Shown in pieces: positions 42,401-50,828 of a DNA stretch of 64,000 nucleotides. Numbering within the stretch: position 1 is the first letter of the stretch; the number at the start of each line of letters is the position of its first letter. Origin of the DNA: Comamonadaceae bacterium (GTDB lineage Bacteria; Pseudomonadota; Gammaproteobacteria; Burkholderiales; Burkholderiaceae_C); assembly GCA_947455465.1 (NCBI GenBank), contig CANGNS010000018.1, positions 1 through 64,000 on the forward strand, in the 5' to 3' direction. Under the pieces are notes generated by a model. The model ran no database searches. It was not told where the DNA came from and worked only from the letters and a program-made list of their open reading frames with translations. The position numbers and the translations under genes were made by a program.

Positions 42401-42916
42401 CTGTACAAAGTCGGCAAAGGCCTGGCCATGCAACTTTTCGCTGCGCTGGGGATGGGCGGCGATGTCGTGCCAGAAGCTGGCCTCATCCCCGGCCAGGGTG
42501 TAGCGCTCTAGCGCGACGCGCTGGCCTTGGCGCTCGCCGATCAGCAGCCAGTCGCGCAAATTGGTGACGAGCACCAGCTTGTAGCGCTGCCAGTATTTGT
42601 CGACTTGCAGGCTTTTGCTGGTCAGGTGCAGCGGCTCGCCGGGGCTTTTGACTTCGATGACGCCACGCGCTGGCGCGCTCAGGTCTTTGGCCTGCCCACC
42701 TCGGGTATGAAATTGGTCGGCTGTGAACAGACCGCCATCGGGGTTGCCCGCGCCTAGGTTTTTGAGCTGCATGATGCAGCGCACCTTGGGACTGAGCTGC
42801 GCGCCCACGTTATCGAGCAGTTGGTTAACGGCGGTGTAGTACGAGGTCTCTACCGTGCCCGCGCCGCTGGCATGGACGGCTTTGCAGGCGGACAAAAATT
42901 GCCCAAGATCGTTCAT
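39485..42916 (-). CDS. Single-chain restriction-modification-like protein: nuclease-like N-terminus plus N6-adenine methyltransferase (Type ISP/IIG-like)
   Basis: RGVIEVKSPGEP (PD-(D/E)xK-like EVK), YTPEDIVRYQVARVD, LDPCCGTGAYLVEVLRL (motif I), ILGNPPYDGFAG (NPPY motif IV); no Walker A/helicase motif seen in 1143 aa. Confidence 0.85.
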   Translation of the reverse strand: MNDLGQFLSACKAVHASGAGTVETSYYTAVNQLLDNVGAQLSPKVRCIMQLKNLGAGNPDGGLFTADQFHTRGGQAKDLSAPARGVIEVKSPGEPLHLTSKSLQVDKYWQRYKLVLVTNLRDWLLIGERQGQRVALERYTLAGDEASFWHDIAAHPQRSEKLHGQAFADFVQRVLLHKAPLAEPKDLAALLASYARQARHRVENASPSAAKQLSSLQASLEAALGLRFESDEGAHFFRSTLVQTLFYGVFSAWVLRHEEDSAHGPFDWRSAAHSLNVPMIAALFGQLSQPAKLKALGLTEVLDWTADALNRVDTAAFFKAFESTRSIQYFYEPFLAAFDPELRKKLGVWYTPEDIVRYQVARVDQVLQTELGLPQGLADPDVVVLDPCCGTGAYLVEVLRLIGDKLKAQGADALAAHQIKQAATTRLFGFELLPAPYVVAHLQIGLLLRQWGTPLSDDERAGIYLTNALTGWEPPKEPKNTVLPFPEFEQERDAADQVKQQQKIIVILGNPPYDGFAGVAVGEEQDLVATYKQGLNTTWGIKKYNLDDLYVRFFRLAEKRIAEKSLSRGVVCFITNFSYVREPSFVVMRQHLSQHFDRIWIDNLNGDSRETGKTTPQGLPDPSVFSTTYNRESIRKGTAVALMVKKLAPAAPAQPTLNGQVAQVRYRDWWGSDKREALLDSLDDAQRDASYLIAQPVAGNKHSFKPTSVSFAYSSWTSIPTLCKHDPSLGILDNRKEGLVSTERSVLETQIKRYLDGALSDTDWMAQGDPLTVPYARYEPIKTRRKVLSSQSFQGEFIKVLVRPFDTRSAFYSTIRPLWNEPRPSYINQINSSAPSFAMRRQAKSSAPGCPFIWTRLVGMQHMLATDAYYVPVHWQDGEPKSAQIEDMFAPENAPAIRANLSPIARNYLAALGLPDPDQDSPTAELLWMHALAIGYSPAYLADNADGIAQDWPRIPLPASRDALLASAALGRRVAALLDTEAEVPGVTSGSISPELQAIAVVNREGGGPLQSEEFALTAGWGSAGKAGVTMPGRGRSQQRATAPAERAGGWGPQTLDVYLNEKAFWKNIPPAVWDFHIGGYQVIKKWLSYREHRLLGRALHLEEIKEVTHTARRLAALVLLQTDLDANYYAAAGDTWVAPTAP

Positions 42917-43112
42917 TGCTTAAACCCCAAACATGGCTTTGCCCGCGCAAAAGCCCAGCGGAATTCACCGGTCTAAGGGAAGCAAATAAACATATCTTAA
43001 TAGCAATGATTAAATTAAATGAAACTAAAAGTACGCAAATGCGAACTTGCGCAAATGCGTGAATGTAGGTTTAGTTAGCAGGTGCGCAGCCAACGCGCAC
43101 CGCAGCCGACTC

Positions 43113-43949
43113 TCAGTCGTCCAGCGGAAACTGGGTGCAGCCCAGGCGGGTGGAGATGTCGCGGCTGGCGTCTTTGAGCATGGCGACCACCTCGGGCTTG
43201 CGCGCGTCGTCGTAGCGAAAGGTGGGGAAGGAAATGCTCATGCCCGCCACCGGGCGGTTCAGGCGGTCAAAGATCGGGATGCCGACGCAGCGGATGTGGT
43301 CGTCAAACTCTTCCTGGTCTTCGGCAAAGCCTTGGGCTTTGACCTTGCGCAGCTCTTCTTCGTACTGCGCAATGGTGGTGATGGTCTTTTCCCGGAAGGG
43401 CGTGAACTCGGCGCCCTGGAGCACCAGGGCGCGCCGCTCGGGGTTTTCCCAGGCCATGAGCACTTTGCCGATCGCGGTGCAGTGCAGCGGTGCGCGCCGC
43501 CCAATGCGCGAATACATGCCCAGCATGTGGCGCGAGTCCACCTTGTGGATGTAAATGATTTCGCTGTCGATCAGCGAGCCCAGGTGGATGGTCTCGCCGG
43601 TTTTGTCGGCCAGCATTTGCATATGGTGTTTGGCCAGGTCCACCAGGTCGGGGTGCTGCAAGGCTTTGGTGCCAAGCTCGTAGACCTTCATGGTCAGGCC
43701 GTAGCGCTCGCTGTCGGGCTCTTGGCGTACATAGCCCAGCATCATGATGGTTTGTAAAAACCGGTACACCGTCGCCTTGGGCATGGACAGGCGCACCGAC
43801 AATTCCGAGATGCCGGTCTCCGGGCGCTCGGAGAGTGCCTGCAACAGGCCAAACACCTTGAGGACAGCGGCGACCGATTCGGGCTGCTTGGACTCGGAGG
43901 AATCGTCTTCGATGGCGGACATTTTGGGGGTGCTGTCTAAAGTGCCCAT
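43113..43949 (-). CDS. kdgR: IclR-family transcriptional regulator, KdgR-like
   Basis: SVAAVLKVFGLLQALSE, KATVYRFLQTIMMLGYV, MYSRIGRRAPLHCTAIGKVLMAW, GMSISFPTFRYD resemble remembered KdgR; sits next to pectinolysis genes. Confidence 0.85.
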   Translation of the reverse strand: MGTLDSTPKMSAIEDDSSESKQPESVAAVLKVFGLLQALSERPETGISELSVRLSMPKATVYRFLQTIMMLGYVRQEPDSERYGLTMKVYELGTKALQHPDLVDLAKHHMQMLADKTGETIHLGSLIDSEIIYIHKVDSRHMLGMYSRIGRRAPLHCTAIGKVLMAWENPERRALVLQGAEFTPFREKTITTIAQYEEELRKVKAQGFAEDQEEFDDHIRCVGIPIFDRLNRPVAGMSISFPTFRYDDARKPEVVAMLKDASRDISTRLGCTQFPLDD

Positions 43950-43955
43950 TGTCGC

Positions 43956-46343
43956 CTATTCCTTATGGGCCCGGCCGGCACCGGCGCCTTGGCGGATGCG
44001 CGCCTCCAGACCCGCTGTGGGCTCCAGCGGCAAATGCAGGCTGGGCTGCCAGCCCACTTGCGCTGACCAGGGCACCTGCGGCGCGCTGCTTTGCAGCCCG
44101 GCCAGCAGTGCTGCGGCCTGCCCGTTGACCAGGGAATCGCGGTCCAGCAGGCGATCGCCCTTGAGGCTGCGGGCGATCACGCCCACCGGCACATCGGGTG
44201 CTAGCGCCCAGACGTTGCGCTCGCTCACGATGGCCGAACGGTAGCCCACGCCCAGCGAATAGCCATAGGGGTAGGGCCCGGTTTTGCCGCCGGTAAACAA
44301 ATTGTTATACACATGGACCTGGCCATAGCGCACACGCGGGGTGCGCTCTTTGACGGCGTCGTACCAGTTGTGGTGAAAGCTCACCTTGAGTTTGTCCTCG
44401 TCCAAGGCCTGGCTGTCGCTGTTGCCTACCAAATTGACTTTGTCGTGGTGGTGGAAATAGTTCCAGGAGACGGTAATCCAGTTGGACTGCTGGGTGATGT
44501 CCAGCAGTCCGTCGTGGTGCTGCACCGGGCGGCCAAACAACGAAGGCTCCAGATCGTCGGTGCGTGCGCCGTCGTCAAAGCTGCAATGGTCTACCCAAAT
44601 GTGGCTGGAGCGGCGGATGGTGATGTTGTCGTACTCCGAGTTCCACTCGCCCTCGGCATTGTCTTTGGGGTCCCAGGCGGGGAAGTAGTCGTAGGCGTCC
44701 GAAAAATGGATGTTGCGGATGATGATGTTGTCCACCCGGTCCAGGTTGAGCGTGCCAAAGACGATCTGTGCATCGCTGCCAAAGCCGATGATGCTGGTGT
44801 TGGACGGCACATTGAGCACCGTGTGGGCCGCTTGCTTGCGCGCCGAGCGCTGGCGCGCGTCCTCCTGTGGGCCTTGGGGTGGTTTCTTGCCCCAGACGGC
44901 GGGGTCAAAAGCGGCCTGGAAGGCGGCCGGGTCCCAGGCCGGGTCGCGCAAATCGTCCAGGCCCAAAGAGCGGCCCGAGGCGTCGGCGCTCAGGTCGATG
45001 CGCCCGATCACGTGCACGATTTTGGCTTTGTCGCCGGCGGCAAAAGCGCGCAGCAAATCGCCCCGGTTGCGGGCGATAAAAACCTGTGCTGGTGCCGCTT
45101 GGGCGCCGCCTTGGGTGCCGCCCTGTGCGCTGCCCCAGCCGTCCTTCTCGGCGAGCACCGCTGTGGCTCCAACACCCAGCGCGGGAACGGCGGTATTGTT
45201 CCACTCGCCCATGCGGTTGGCCTCGGGGCCGCTGTCGCTAAAGGGCCGGCGCGACGTGGATGGCCCCCAGCCGTTGAAGTGCGGCCCCACCTGGCTGTCA
45301 CGTATCAGCGCCTGCCCGTTGGGCGAGACGCCGCTTTGCCAGGTGCCCTTGGCCACGCCAAAGTCCCAGGCGCGGCCCAGCGAGATGCTGGCATCGCGCA
45401 CGCCGGGCTCGGCCAGCAGGCGGCTGTTGTGCACCAGCATGCCCAGGCTGCGCTTGGCCGCCGTGCTGGGTGCCAGCACATGGCCGCCCGAGCCGGGGGT
45501 GCGCCGGTGGGCGCGGCTCAGGATGAGCGACTGCTCTATCACCAAAGTGGCCGGGCCAAAGATGAAGTCGACATCGCCGCTAATAAGGCTGTTGCGCACA
45601 TAGACGCGGTCACCCGCGCCGTCGGCCATGTCGCGCACATAGAAGGTGTCCTGGTGGCCGCGCAGGTGCACGTCTTCGAGCTGGATGCGGTCGCCCTCGG
45701 TCATCAGGGCCACGCCCTGGGCACCGCCGGCTTCGGAGGCGCCGCTTGGGTAGGGCACGCCCAAGTGCACGCCAGCCATGGCGTCGTTCTCTACCGTCAG
45801 GTGCACCATTTGCACGTCGCTGGCAAAGACGCCCAAAGTGGCGCTGCCGGCCGTACCGTAGCTGCTGGCTGCCAGGTCGGGCAGGCAGGGGTTGGCCGCT
45901 TGCACACCGGCTTGTTTGGTCAGGCCGTTGTAGCGGTCGCCCACGATGCGCACGTCACCGGCATGTGCGCCCAGTCCGATCAGGCGCAGCGGCACCTTAG
46001 CGCGCAGGCAAAACTGGCCCCGGTAGTCGCCCGGTGCGATGCCGATGGTGTAGCGCTTGCCGGGTGCCAACGCGGTGGGCAGGGCGTCAAAGGCCGCTTG
46101 CAGGTCGCGAAAATCCGCCGGGCCGCTGGCCGCGACGGTGATGTCGGGTTTGCCGCTAAACAGCGCGCTGGCGCTTGCCGGCTGCCAGAGTGTTGTGCCC
46201 TGCGCCAGGTAGTGCGCCACCGTGGCGCTGTGCGCTTGTGCGGCTGTCCACTGCGGACGCGGCGCGCTTTGGGCTGCTGCTGGGGGTGTCGCCAGTGTCA
46301 GTACAGCGGCCAGGCCTGCCGCCATGGCCGCCGCGGCCCTCAT
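43956..46343 (-). CDS. Bifunctional secreted pectinesterase (CE8-like) - pectate lyase (PL1-like)
   Basis: Signal peptide (MRAAAAMAAGLAAVLTLATPPAAAQS), N-half GHQDTFYVRDMADGAGDRVYVRNSLISGDVDFIFG, C-half NTSIIGFGSDAQI, WVDHCSFDDG, VSWNYFHHHDKVNLVGNSDS. Confidence 0.9.
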   Translation of the reverse strand: MRAAAAMAAGLAAVLTLATPPAAAQSAPRPQWTAAQAHSATVAHYLAQGTTLWQPASASALFSGKPDITVAASGPADFRDLQAAFDALPTALAPGKRYTIGIAPGDYRGQFCLRAKVPLRLIGLGAHAGDVRIVGDRYNGLTKQAGVQAANPCLPDLAASSYGTAGSATLGVFASDVQMVHLTVENDAMAGVHLGVPYPSGASEAGGAQGVALMTEGDRIQLEDVHLRGHQDTFYVRDMADGAGDRVYVRNSLISGDVDFIFGPATLVIEQSLILSRAHRRTPGSGGHVLAPSTAAKRSLGMLVHNSRLLAEPGVRDASISLGRAWDFGVAKGTWQSGVSPNGQALIRDSQVGPHFNGWGPSTSRRPFSDSGPEANRMGEWNNTAVPALGVGATAVLAEKDGWGSAQGGTQGGAQAAPAQVFIARNRGDLLRAFAAGDKAKIVHVIGRIDLSADASGRSLGLDDLRDPAWDPAAFQAAFDPAVWGKKPPQGPQEDARQRSARKQAAHTVLNVPSNTSIIGFGSDAQIVFGTLNLDRVDNIIIRNIHFSDAYDYFPAWDPKDNAEGEWNSEYDNITIRRSSHIWVDHCSFDDGARTDDLEPSLFGRPVQHHDGLLDITQQSNWITVSWNYFHHHDKVNLVGNSDSQALDEDKLKVSFHHNWYDAVKERTPRVRYGQVHVYNNLFTGGKTGPYPYGYSLGVGYRSAIVSERNVWALAPDVPVGVIARSLKGDRLLDRDSLVNGQAAALLAGLQSSAPQVPWSAQVGWQPSLHLPLEPTAGLEARIRQGAGAGRAHKE

Positions 46344-47503
46344 GCGCCGATGACCTCGGCCAAATACAGCGCGGGCTCGCCCTCGGCGTCGGAGCTGAAC
46401 AAGACTTGTTTTTCGTCTGGCGTGAACGAGGGGTGGGGATGCGTCACCTGGCGGCTGCCTTTGTGCACTTTCCAAGACGAGTCGTGCCGGGCGATGGCGC
46501 GCGAGGTGCCGCTGGCCAGGTCAAACACATGCAAATACGGATCGGTGGCGATGTCGTGCTGGTCGGTGGCCGCCACGTCCTGCGGCGAGCCGCAGCCGTC
46601 GCCCACGATGATGGAGCCATCAAAGTTGCTCATCAGGTGCGAGCACGGGGGCATGTGCACCAGGCGCGTGCTCTCTAGGGTGACGGGGTCCAGGCGGCAA
46701 ATCCAGCGGTCGCGCTCGCCGGCCAGGTACGAGACGTAAATCATCGATGAGCCATCGGGCACCCAGAACTCGTGGGTGCAGCTCTCGCCTTTTTCATGCT
46801 CTTTGCCGCAGCGCATGTTGGTGCCGTCTTCGTTGATGAACCACATACGCGCATCGACCAGGTCGTGCGGGCCTTCGTGGCAGTAGGCCACGGTGTCGTC
46901 ATGAAAGGGCTGGTACTGCGGGTGGCCGAGCCAGCCGTGGCGCTCCAAAATGACTTCGCGCTCGCCGCTCGCCAGGTCGATGCGGATCAGGCGGCAGCGC
47001 GGCTTGGCGTGGAACATGGCGTGGAACTTTTGCCAGTCGCTCAAGGGGAACCAGTCGTCGGCATGGATTTCGATGCCCACCATCTTGGTGCAAGCGCTGT
47101 TGGAGACCCAGGTGCCATAGCCTACCCAGCCCTCGGGCACGCGGTAAATCACTTCTTCCTTGAGGCCTTGCAGCTCCAGACGAATGAGCTGGCGCTCGGC
47201 ACGCACAAAGTACAGGTGGCGGTCATCGGGGCTGAGAAAGCCGCCAAAGGTGTTCTCACGCGCTTGGTCGGTCAGTTGGGTGGCGACGCCCGACTCGAGG
47301 TCCAGCAGGTGGTAATTCCAGAAATTGCCCGGCCCAAACTCGCCGCCAAAGACCAGCTTTTTGCCGTCGTTGGTGAAGCACTTTTGGTAAAAATAGTTGC
47401 GGTGGCAGGTGATGTCGGTCGGTGTGAGGCGCACCACGGTGGCGCCGGTGTCCGGGTCCTGGCGGGTGTGAAATTGCAGCTGGCGTTCTTGGGCGACGGT
47501 CAT
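46340..47503 (-). CDS. ogl: Oligogalacturonate lyase (PL22-like)
   Basis: HRNYFYQKCFTNDGKKLVFGGEFGPGNFWNYHLLDLESG, CTHEFWVPDGSSMIYVSY, VGDGCGSPQDV; ATGA overlap with pectinase gene. Confidence 0.88.
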   Translation of the reverse strand: MTVAQERQLQFHTRQDPDTGATVVRLTPTDITCHRNYFYQKCFTNDGKKLVFGGEFGPGNFWNYHLLDLESGVATQLTDQARENTFGGFLSPDDRHLYFVRAERQLIRLELQGLKEEVIYRVPEGWVGYGTWVSNSACTKMVGIEIHADDWFPLSDWQKFHAMFHAKPRCRLIRIDLASGEREVILERHGWLGHPQYQPFHDDTVAYCHEGPHDLVDARMWFINEDGTNMRCGKEHEKGESCTHEFWVPDGSSMIYVSYLAGERDRWICRLDPVTLESTRLVHMPPCSHLMSNFDGSIIVGDGCGSPQDVAATDQHDIATDPYLHVFDLASGTSRAIARHDSSWKVHKGSRQVTHPHPSFTPDEKQVLFSSDAEGEPALYLAEVIGA

Positions 47504-47510
47504 GGTGTGT

Positions 47511-48821
47511 TTACTTGATGCGTTTAAGGAGGGCATTGCCATCGTCGATCAGGCGGCGCACCGCATCGCGCTCGCTGGTTTTTCCGTAGGCAATGGTTTC
47601 GAAAACCTCGCGCATGAACTTGTGCAGGCGCGCATGTTCAAACAAAGGTGCGGGGACGGGGACGCGCCCGGCGATACGCTGGGCGCTGATTTGCTGGTGG
47701 GCGGCCAACTCCATGGGCGGCAGGCGTTTGGATTGCACCAAAAGCTCCAGCGGCACACGCGCTGCGGGTACGCCCCGGGTTTTGCCCAAAATGGCAGCCG
47801 CTTGCGGGTCGGTGAGCAAGAAGTTGATAAAACGTGCTGCCAACTCGGGCTGCTTGCAGTTGCGGCCCATGGCCAGCATCATGGTGGGGCGGCCAAACAT
47901 GCCGCTGACTTTGCTGCCCGGCAGCATAGGAAAGTCGCCGAGCACCAGTTTTTGCTCTTTGTTGAGCGTGGCCGCGCGCAGGGGGATGACCGAGTCCCAG
48001 GTGAAGTTACCAGCCCAGTTGCCGACCACCCATTCTTGCTGCTGCTCGGTGGGCTTTTCGGCACCGCCTAGGCTGGTGCGCAGTGCCAGCGACGTGGCCA
48101 CATGGTTTTGGACCAGGCGCTGATAGGTTTGTACCCACTCGGTAGCCGCTTCGTAGGACATGGCTACGCGGGCTTCGAGCGGGTCGACATAGGGTGTGCC
48201 GTACTTTTGCTGCACATAGGCCTGGCTGAGCAAAATCATGTCGTAGAGCTCGCCGTCCAGCGGGTAGGCCATGTCGCCCAGTCGCGCTTTGAACAGCGGG
48301 CCGGCGGCAAAGAGATCGTCCCAGGTCTTGGGCAGGGGCACGCCGGCGCGATCAAAGGTAGCCTGGTTCCAAAGCATCACGCGGGCGGTATAGGCGGTGG
48401 GCAGGGCGTTGAGCTTGCCTTGCACCCGGCCCGACTGCAAGTCTTCGGCCGAGAACTGGTCCAGCGACAGCAGGCTGCGGTACTTGTCCAGATCGGTAAA
48501 GCCGTTGCCATGCTTGGAAAACATGGCCAGCCAAGCCCAGTTGATTTGCATCACATCGGCCTCGGAGCCGCCGGCGATTTGGGTGGTCAGGCGCTCCAGG
48601 TAGCCGTTAAAGCCCATGTACTCGGCTTTGACTTTGACGCCCGGGTTGTGCTGCTCGAACAGGGCAATGGCTTTGAGTGTGACCTCGTGCCGGCCCGCGC
48701 CCCCCCACCAGCCAAAGCGCAGCACTTTGCTGCTGCTATCGGGCGCAGCGCCAAACAGCGAGCCCAGGCCCAGCGCGTGAAATTGCCGGCGGTCGAGGTC
48801 CATGCCCATGCCTATCCTCAA
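47511..48821 (-). CDS. Extracellular sugar-binding protein of CUT1 ABC transporter (TogB-like)
   Basis: Family 1 SBP: FGWWGGAGRHEVTLKAIALFEQHNPGVKVKAEYMGFNGYLERLTTQIAGGSEADVMQINW; RR-type signal DRRQFHALG. Confidence 0.9.
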   Translation of the reverse strand: MRIGMGMDLDRRQFHALGLGSLFGAAPDSSSKVLRFGWWGGAGRHEVTLKAIALFEQHNPGVKVKAEYMGFNGYLERLTTQIAGGSEADVMQINWAWLAMFSKHGNGFTDLDKYRSLLSLDQFSAEDLQSGRVQGKLNALPTAYTARVMLWNQATFDRAGVPLPKTWDDLFAAGPLFKARLGDMAYPLDGELYDMILLSQAYVQQKYGTPYVDPLEARVAMSYEAATEWVQTYQRLVQNHVATSLALRTSLGGAEKPTEQQQEWVVGNWAGNFTWDSVIPLRAATLNKEQKLVLGDFPMLPGSKVSGMFGRPTMMLAMGRNCKQPELAARFINFLLTDPQAAAILGKTRGVPAARVPLELLVQSKRLPPMELAAHQQISAQRIAGRVPVPAPLFEHARLHKFMREVFETIAYGKTSERDAVRRLIDDGNALLKRIK

Positions 48822-49948
48822 GCCTGCAGATTGAGGCCGCTATCGGCATCAAAAAACAAGCAGCGGCCCATGTGCAGGTAAAAAGTGTGGCTGTGGCCGC
48901 GCTCTTTGCCCTGCAGATCGCCCAGCTGGTCGGCGCCCAGGCGGGCGGTGACGGGCAGGCTGCCGATATTGAAGTGCACAAACACCTCGCTGCCCAAATG
49001 CTCCATAAAGCGCAGCGTGCCTTGGACGGCGACGCTGGGCGCATCGGCCGGCGCGCGCGCCAGAATGTGCTCGGGGCGCAGGCCCAGCTGCACGCGGCCC
49101 TGCACTTTGCCGGCCAGGGCCTGGGCTTTGGCCTCGGGCAGCAGCAGGTTTTGCCCGTCCAGGCCCAGCGCGATGGCGTCGCCCTCGCGCAGCACCTGGG
49201 CTTGCAAAATATTCATCTCGGGCGAGCCGATAAAGCTGGCCACAAAGGTGTTGGCCGGGTGGTCGTACAGTCGCGTGGGCGTGTCCACTTGCTGAATGAC
49301 GCCTTCTTTGAGCACGCAAATACGCTCGCCCATGGTCATGGCTTCGACCTGGTCATGGGTGACATAAATCACGGTGGCGCTTTGCCCCGACGCGCGCAGG
49401 CTTTGGTGCAGCTCGGTCAGGCGCACCCGCATGGCGGCGCGCAGCTTGGCGTCCAGGTTGGAGAGTGGCTCGTCAAACAAAAACACGTCGGGTTTTTTGA
49501 CGATGGCGCGCCCTACCGCGACGCGCTGGGCCTGGCCGCCGCTCAGTTGCTTGGGGTAGCGCTCCAGCAGGTGCTCCATCTCCAGCAGCACGGCCGCTTC
49601 CTGTACGCGGGCGGCCACTTCTTTTTTGTTGGCGCCCGACAAGCGCAGGCCAAAGGCCAGGTTGTCGTACACCGTCATGTGCGGGTACAGCGCATAGTTT
49701 TGGAAGACCATGGCGATGCGCCGCTCTTTGGGGCTCATGTGGTTGACCACGCGCTCGCCAATGTGCAGCTCGCCGCCGCTGATGCTCTCCAGGCCGGCCA
49801 CCATGCGCAGCAGCGTGCTTTTGGCGCAGCCCGAGGGGCCGACCAGCACCATGAACTCGCCATCGCGCACGTCTAAATCGACGCCGTGCACCGCCTTGAA
49901 GCCGTTGGGGTAGATTTTTTCAATCTTTTTAAGTTGTAAATGTGCCAT
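48818..49948 (-). CDS. Sugar ABC transporter ATP-binding protein (UgpC/MalK/TogA-like)
   Basis: GPSGCAKSTLLRMVAGLE, LSGGQAQRVAVGRAI, DEPLSNLDAKLR; start ATG at 49948. Confidence 0.95.
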   Translation of the reverse strand: MAHLQLKKIEKIYPNGFKAVHGVDLDVRDGEFMVLVGPSGCAKSTLLRMVAGLESISGGELHIGERVVNHMSPKERRIAMVFQNYALYPHMTVYDNLAFGLRLSGANKKEVAARVQEAAVLLEMEHLLERYPKQLSGGQAQRVAVGRAIVKKPDVFLFDEPLSNLDAKLRAAMRVRLTELHQSLRASGQSATVIYVTHDQVEAMTMGERICVLKEGVIQQVDTPTRLYDHPANTFVASFIGSPEMNILQAQVLREGDAIALGLDGQNLLLPEAKAQALAGKVQGRVQLGLRPEHILARAPADAPSVAVQGTLRFMEHLGSEVFVHFNIGSLPVTARLGADQLGDLQGKERGHSHTFYLHMGRCLFFDADSGLNLQA

Positions 49949-49964
49949 GGCCCAAACCCTTTGC

Positions 49965-50828
49965 TTAACCCTTGATGCCGCTGGAGGTAGCGCCTTCAAT
50001 AAAGTGGCGCTGCGCGGCAAAGAAAACGGCCACCGACGGAATCAGGGCGACCACAGAAATGGCGATGACATTGGCCCATTCCACCTCTTCCGTGGCGCCA
50101 ATACTCATCTTGAGTGCCAGCGAAACCGGGTATTTCTCTACCGAGGCCAGATAAATCAGCGGTCCCATAAAGTCATTCATGGTCCAGATGAACTGAAATA
50201 CGATGACCGAAATAATCGCCGGTTTGAGCATGGGCACAATAATGTGCCAAAGCAGTTGCAAAGAGTTGCAGCCATCAATCTGTGCAGCCTCTTCCATATC
50301 GCGCGGAATACTGCGCAAAAACTGCACCAGCATGAATATGAAGAAGGTATCGGTCGCAAAAGCCGAGGGCACAATCATCGGCAAATACGAATCGAGCCAG
50401 CCCAGCTCGCGAAATACCAAATACTGCGGCAGCCGCAGCACGATCAGTGGCAGCATCATGGTAGCCACCATCACGGAAAACAAAAACTTCTTGCCCCAGA
50501 AATCAAAACGCGCAAACGCATAAGCCACCAGCACGCAGGAAATCACCGTCACAATAATGCGCGGAATGGTGATCAGAAAACTGTTCAGAAAATACGTGGC
50601 AAAGGTGTACTCGGTGCTGGTTTTCCAGCCCTTGGCGTAGGCTTTGAAATCGATGCTTTGCGGCCAAAACCCGACCTCGGTAAATATTTGCTGGTTGCTT
50701 TTAAAAGACGCGCCAATCAGCCACAGCAAGGGGTACAGCATGACAAAGGCCACCAGGGCCAGCACCAAATAGCGCACCCAGCGCGTGCTGTCGGCTTGTT
50801 CCATGCCGTCCGCTGCTGCGCCGCTCAT
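49965..50828 (-). CDS. Sugar ABC transporter permease (TogN/MalG-like)
   Basis: EEAAQIDGCNSLQLLWHIIVPMLKPAI EAA-type motif; ATGA overlap with upstream permease. Confidence 0.93.
   Translation of the reverse strand: MSGAAADGMEQADSTRWVRYLVLALVAFVMLYPLLWLIGASFKSNQQIFTEVGFWPQSIDFKAYAKGWKTSTEYTFATYFLNSFLITIPRIIVTVISCVLVAYAFARFDFWGKKFLFSVMVATMMLPLIVLRLPQYLVFRELGWLDSYLPMIVPSAFATDTFFIFMLVQFLRSIPRDMEEAAQIDGCNSLQLLWHIIVPMLKPAIISVIVFQFIWTMNDFMGPLIYLASVEKYPVSLALKMSIGATEEVEWANVIAISVVALIPSVAVFFAAQRHFIEGATSSGIKG

Noticed and set aside
44313-46739. 808 aa plus-strand ORF opposite the pectinesterase-pectate lyase and Ogl genes
   Set aside because: Shadow ORF; spans two real genes on the other strand and has no recognisable motif
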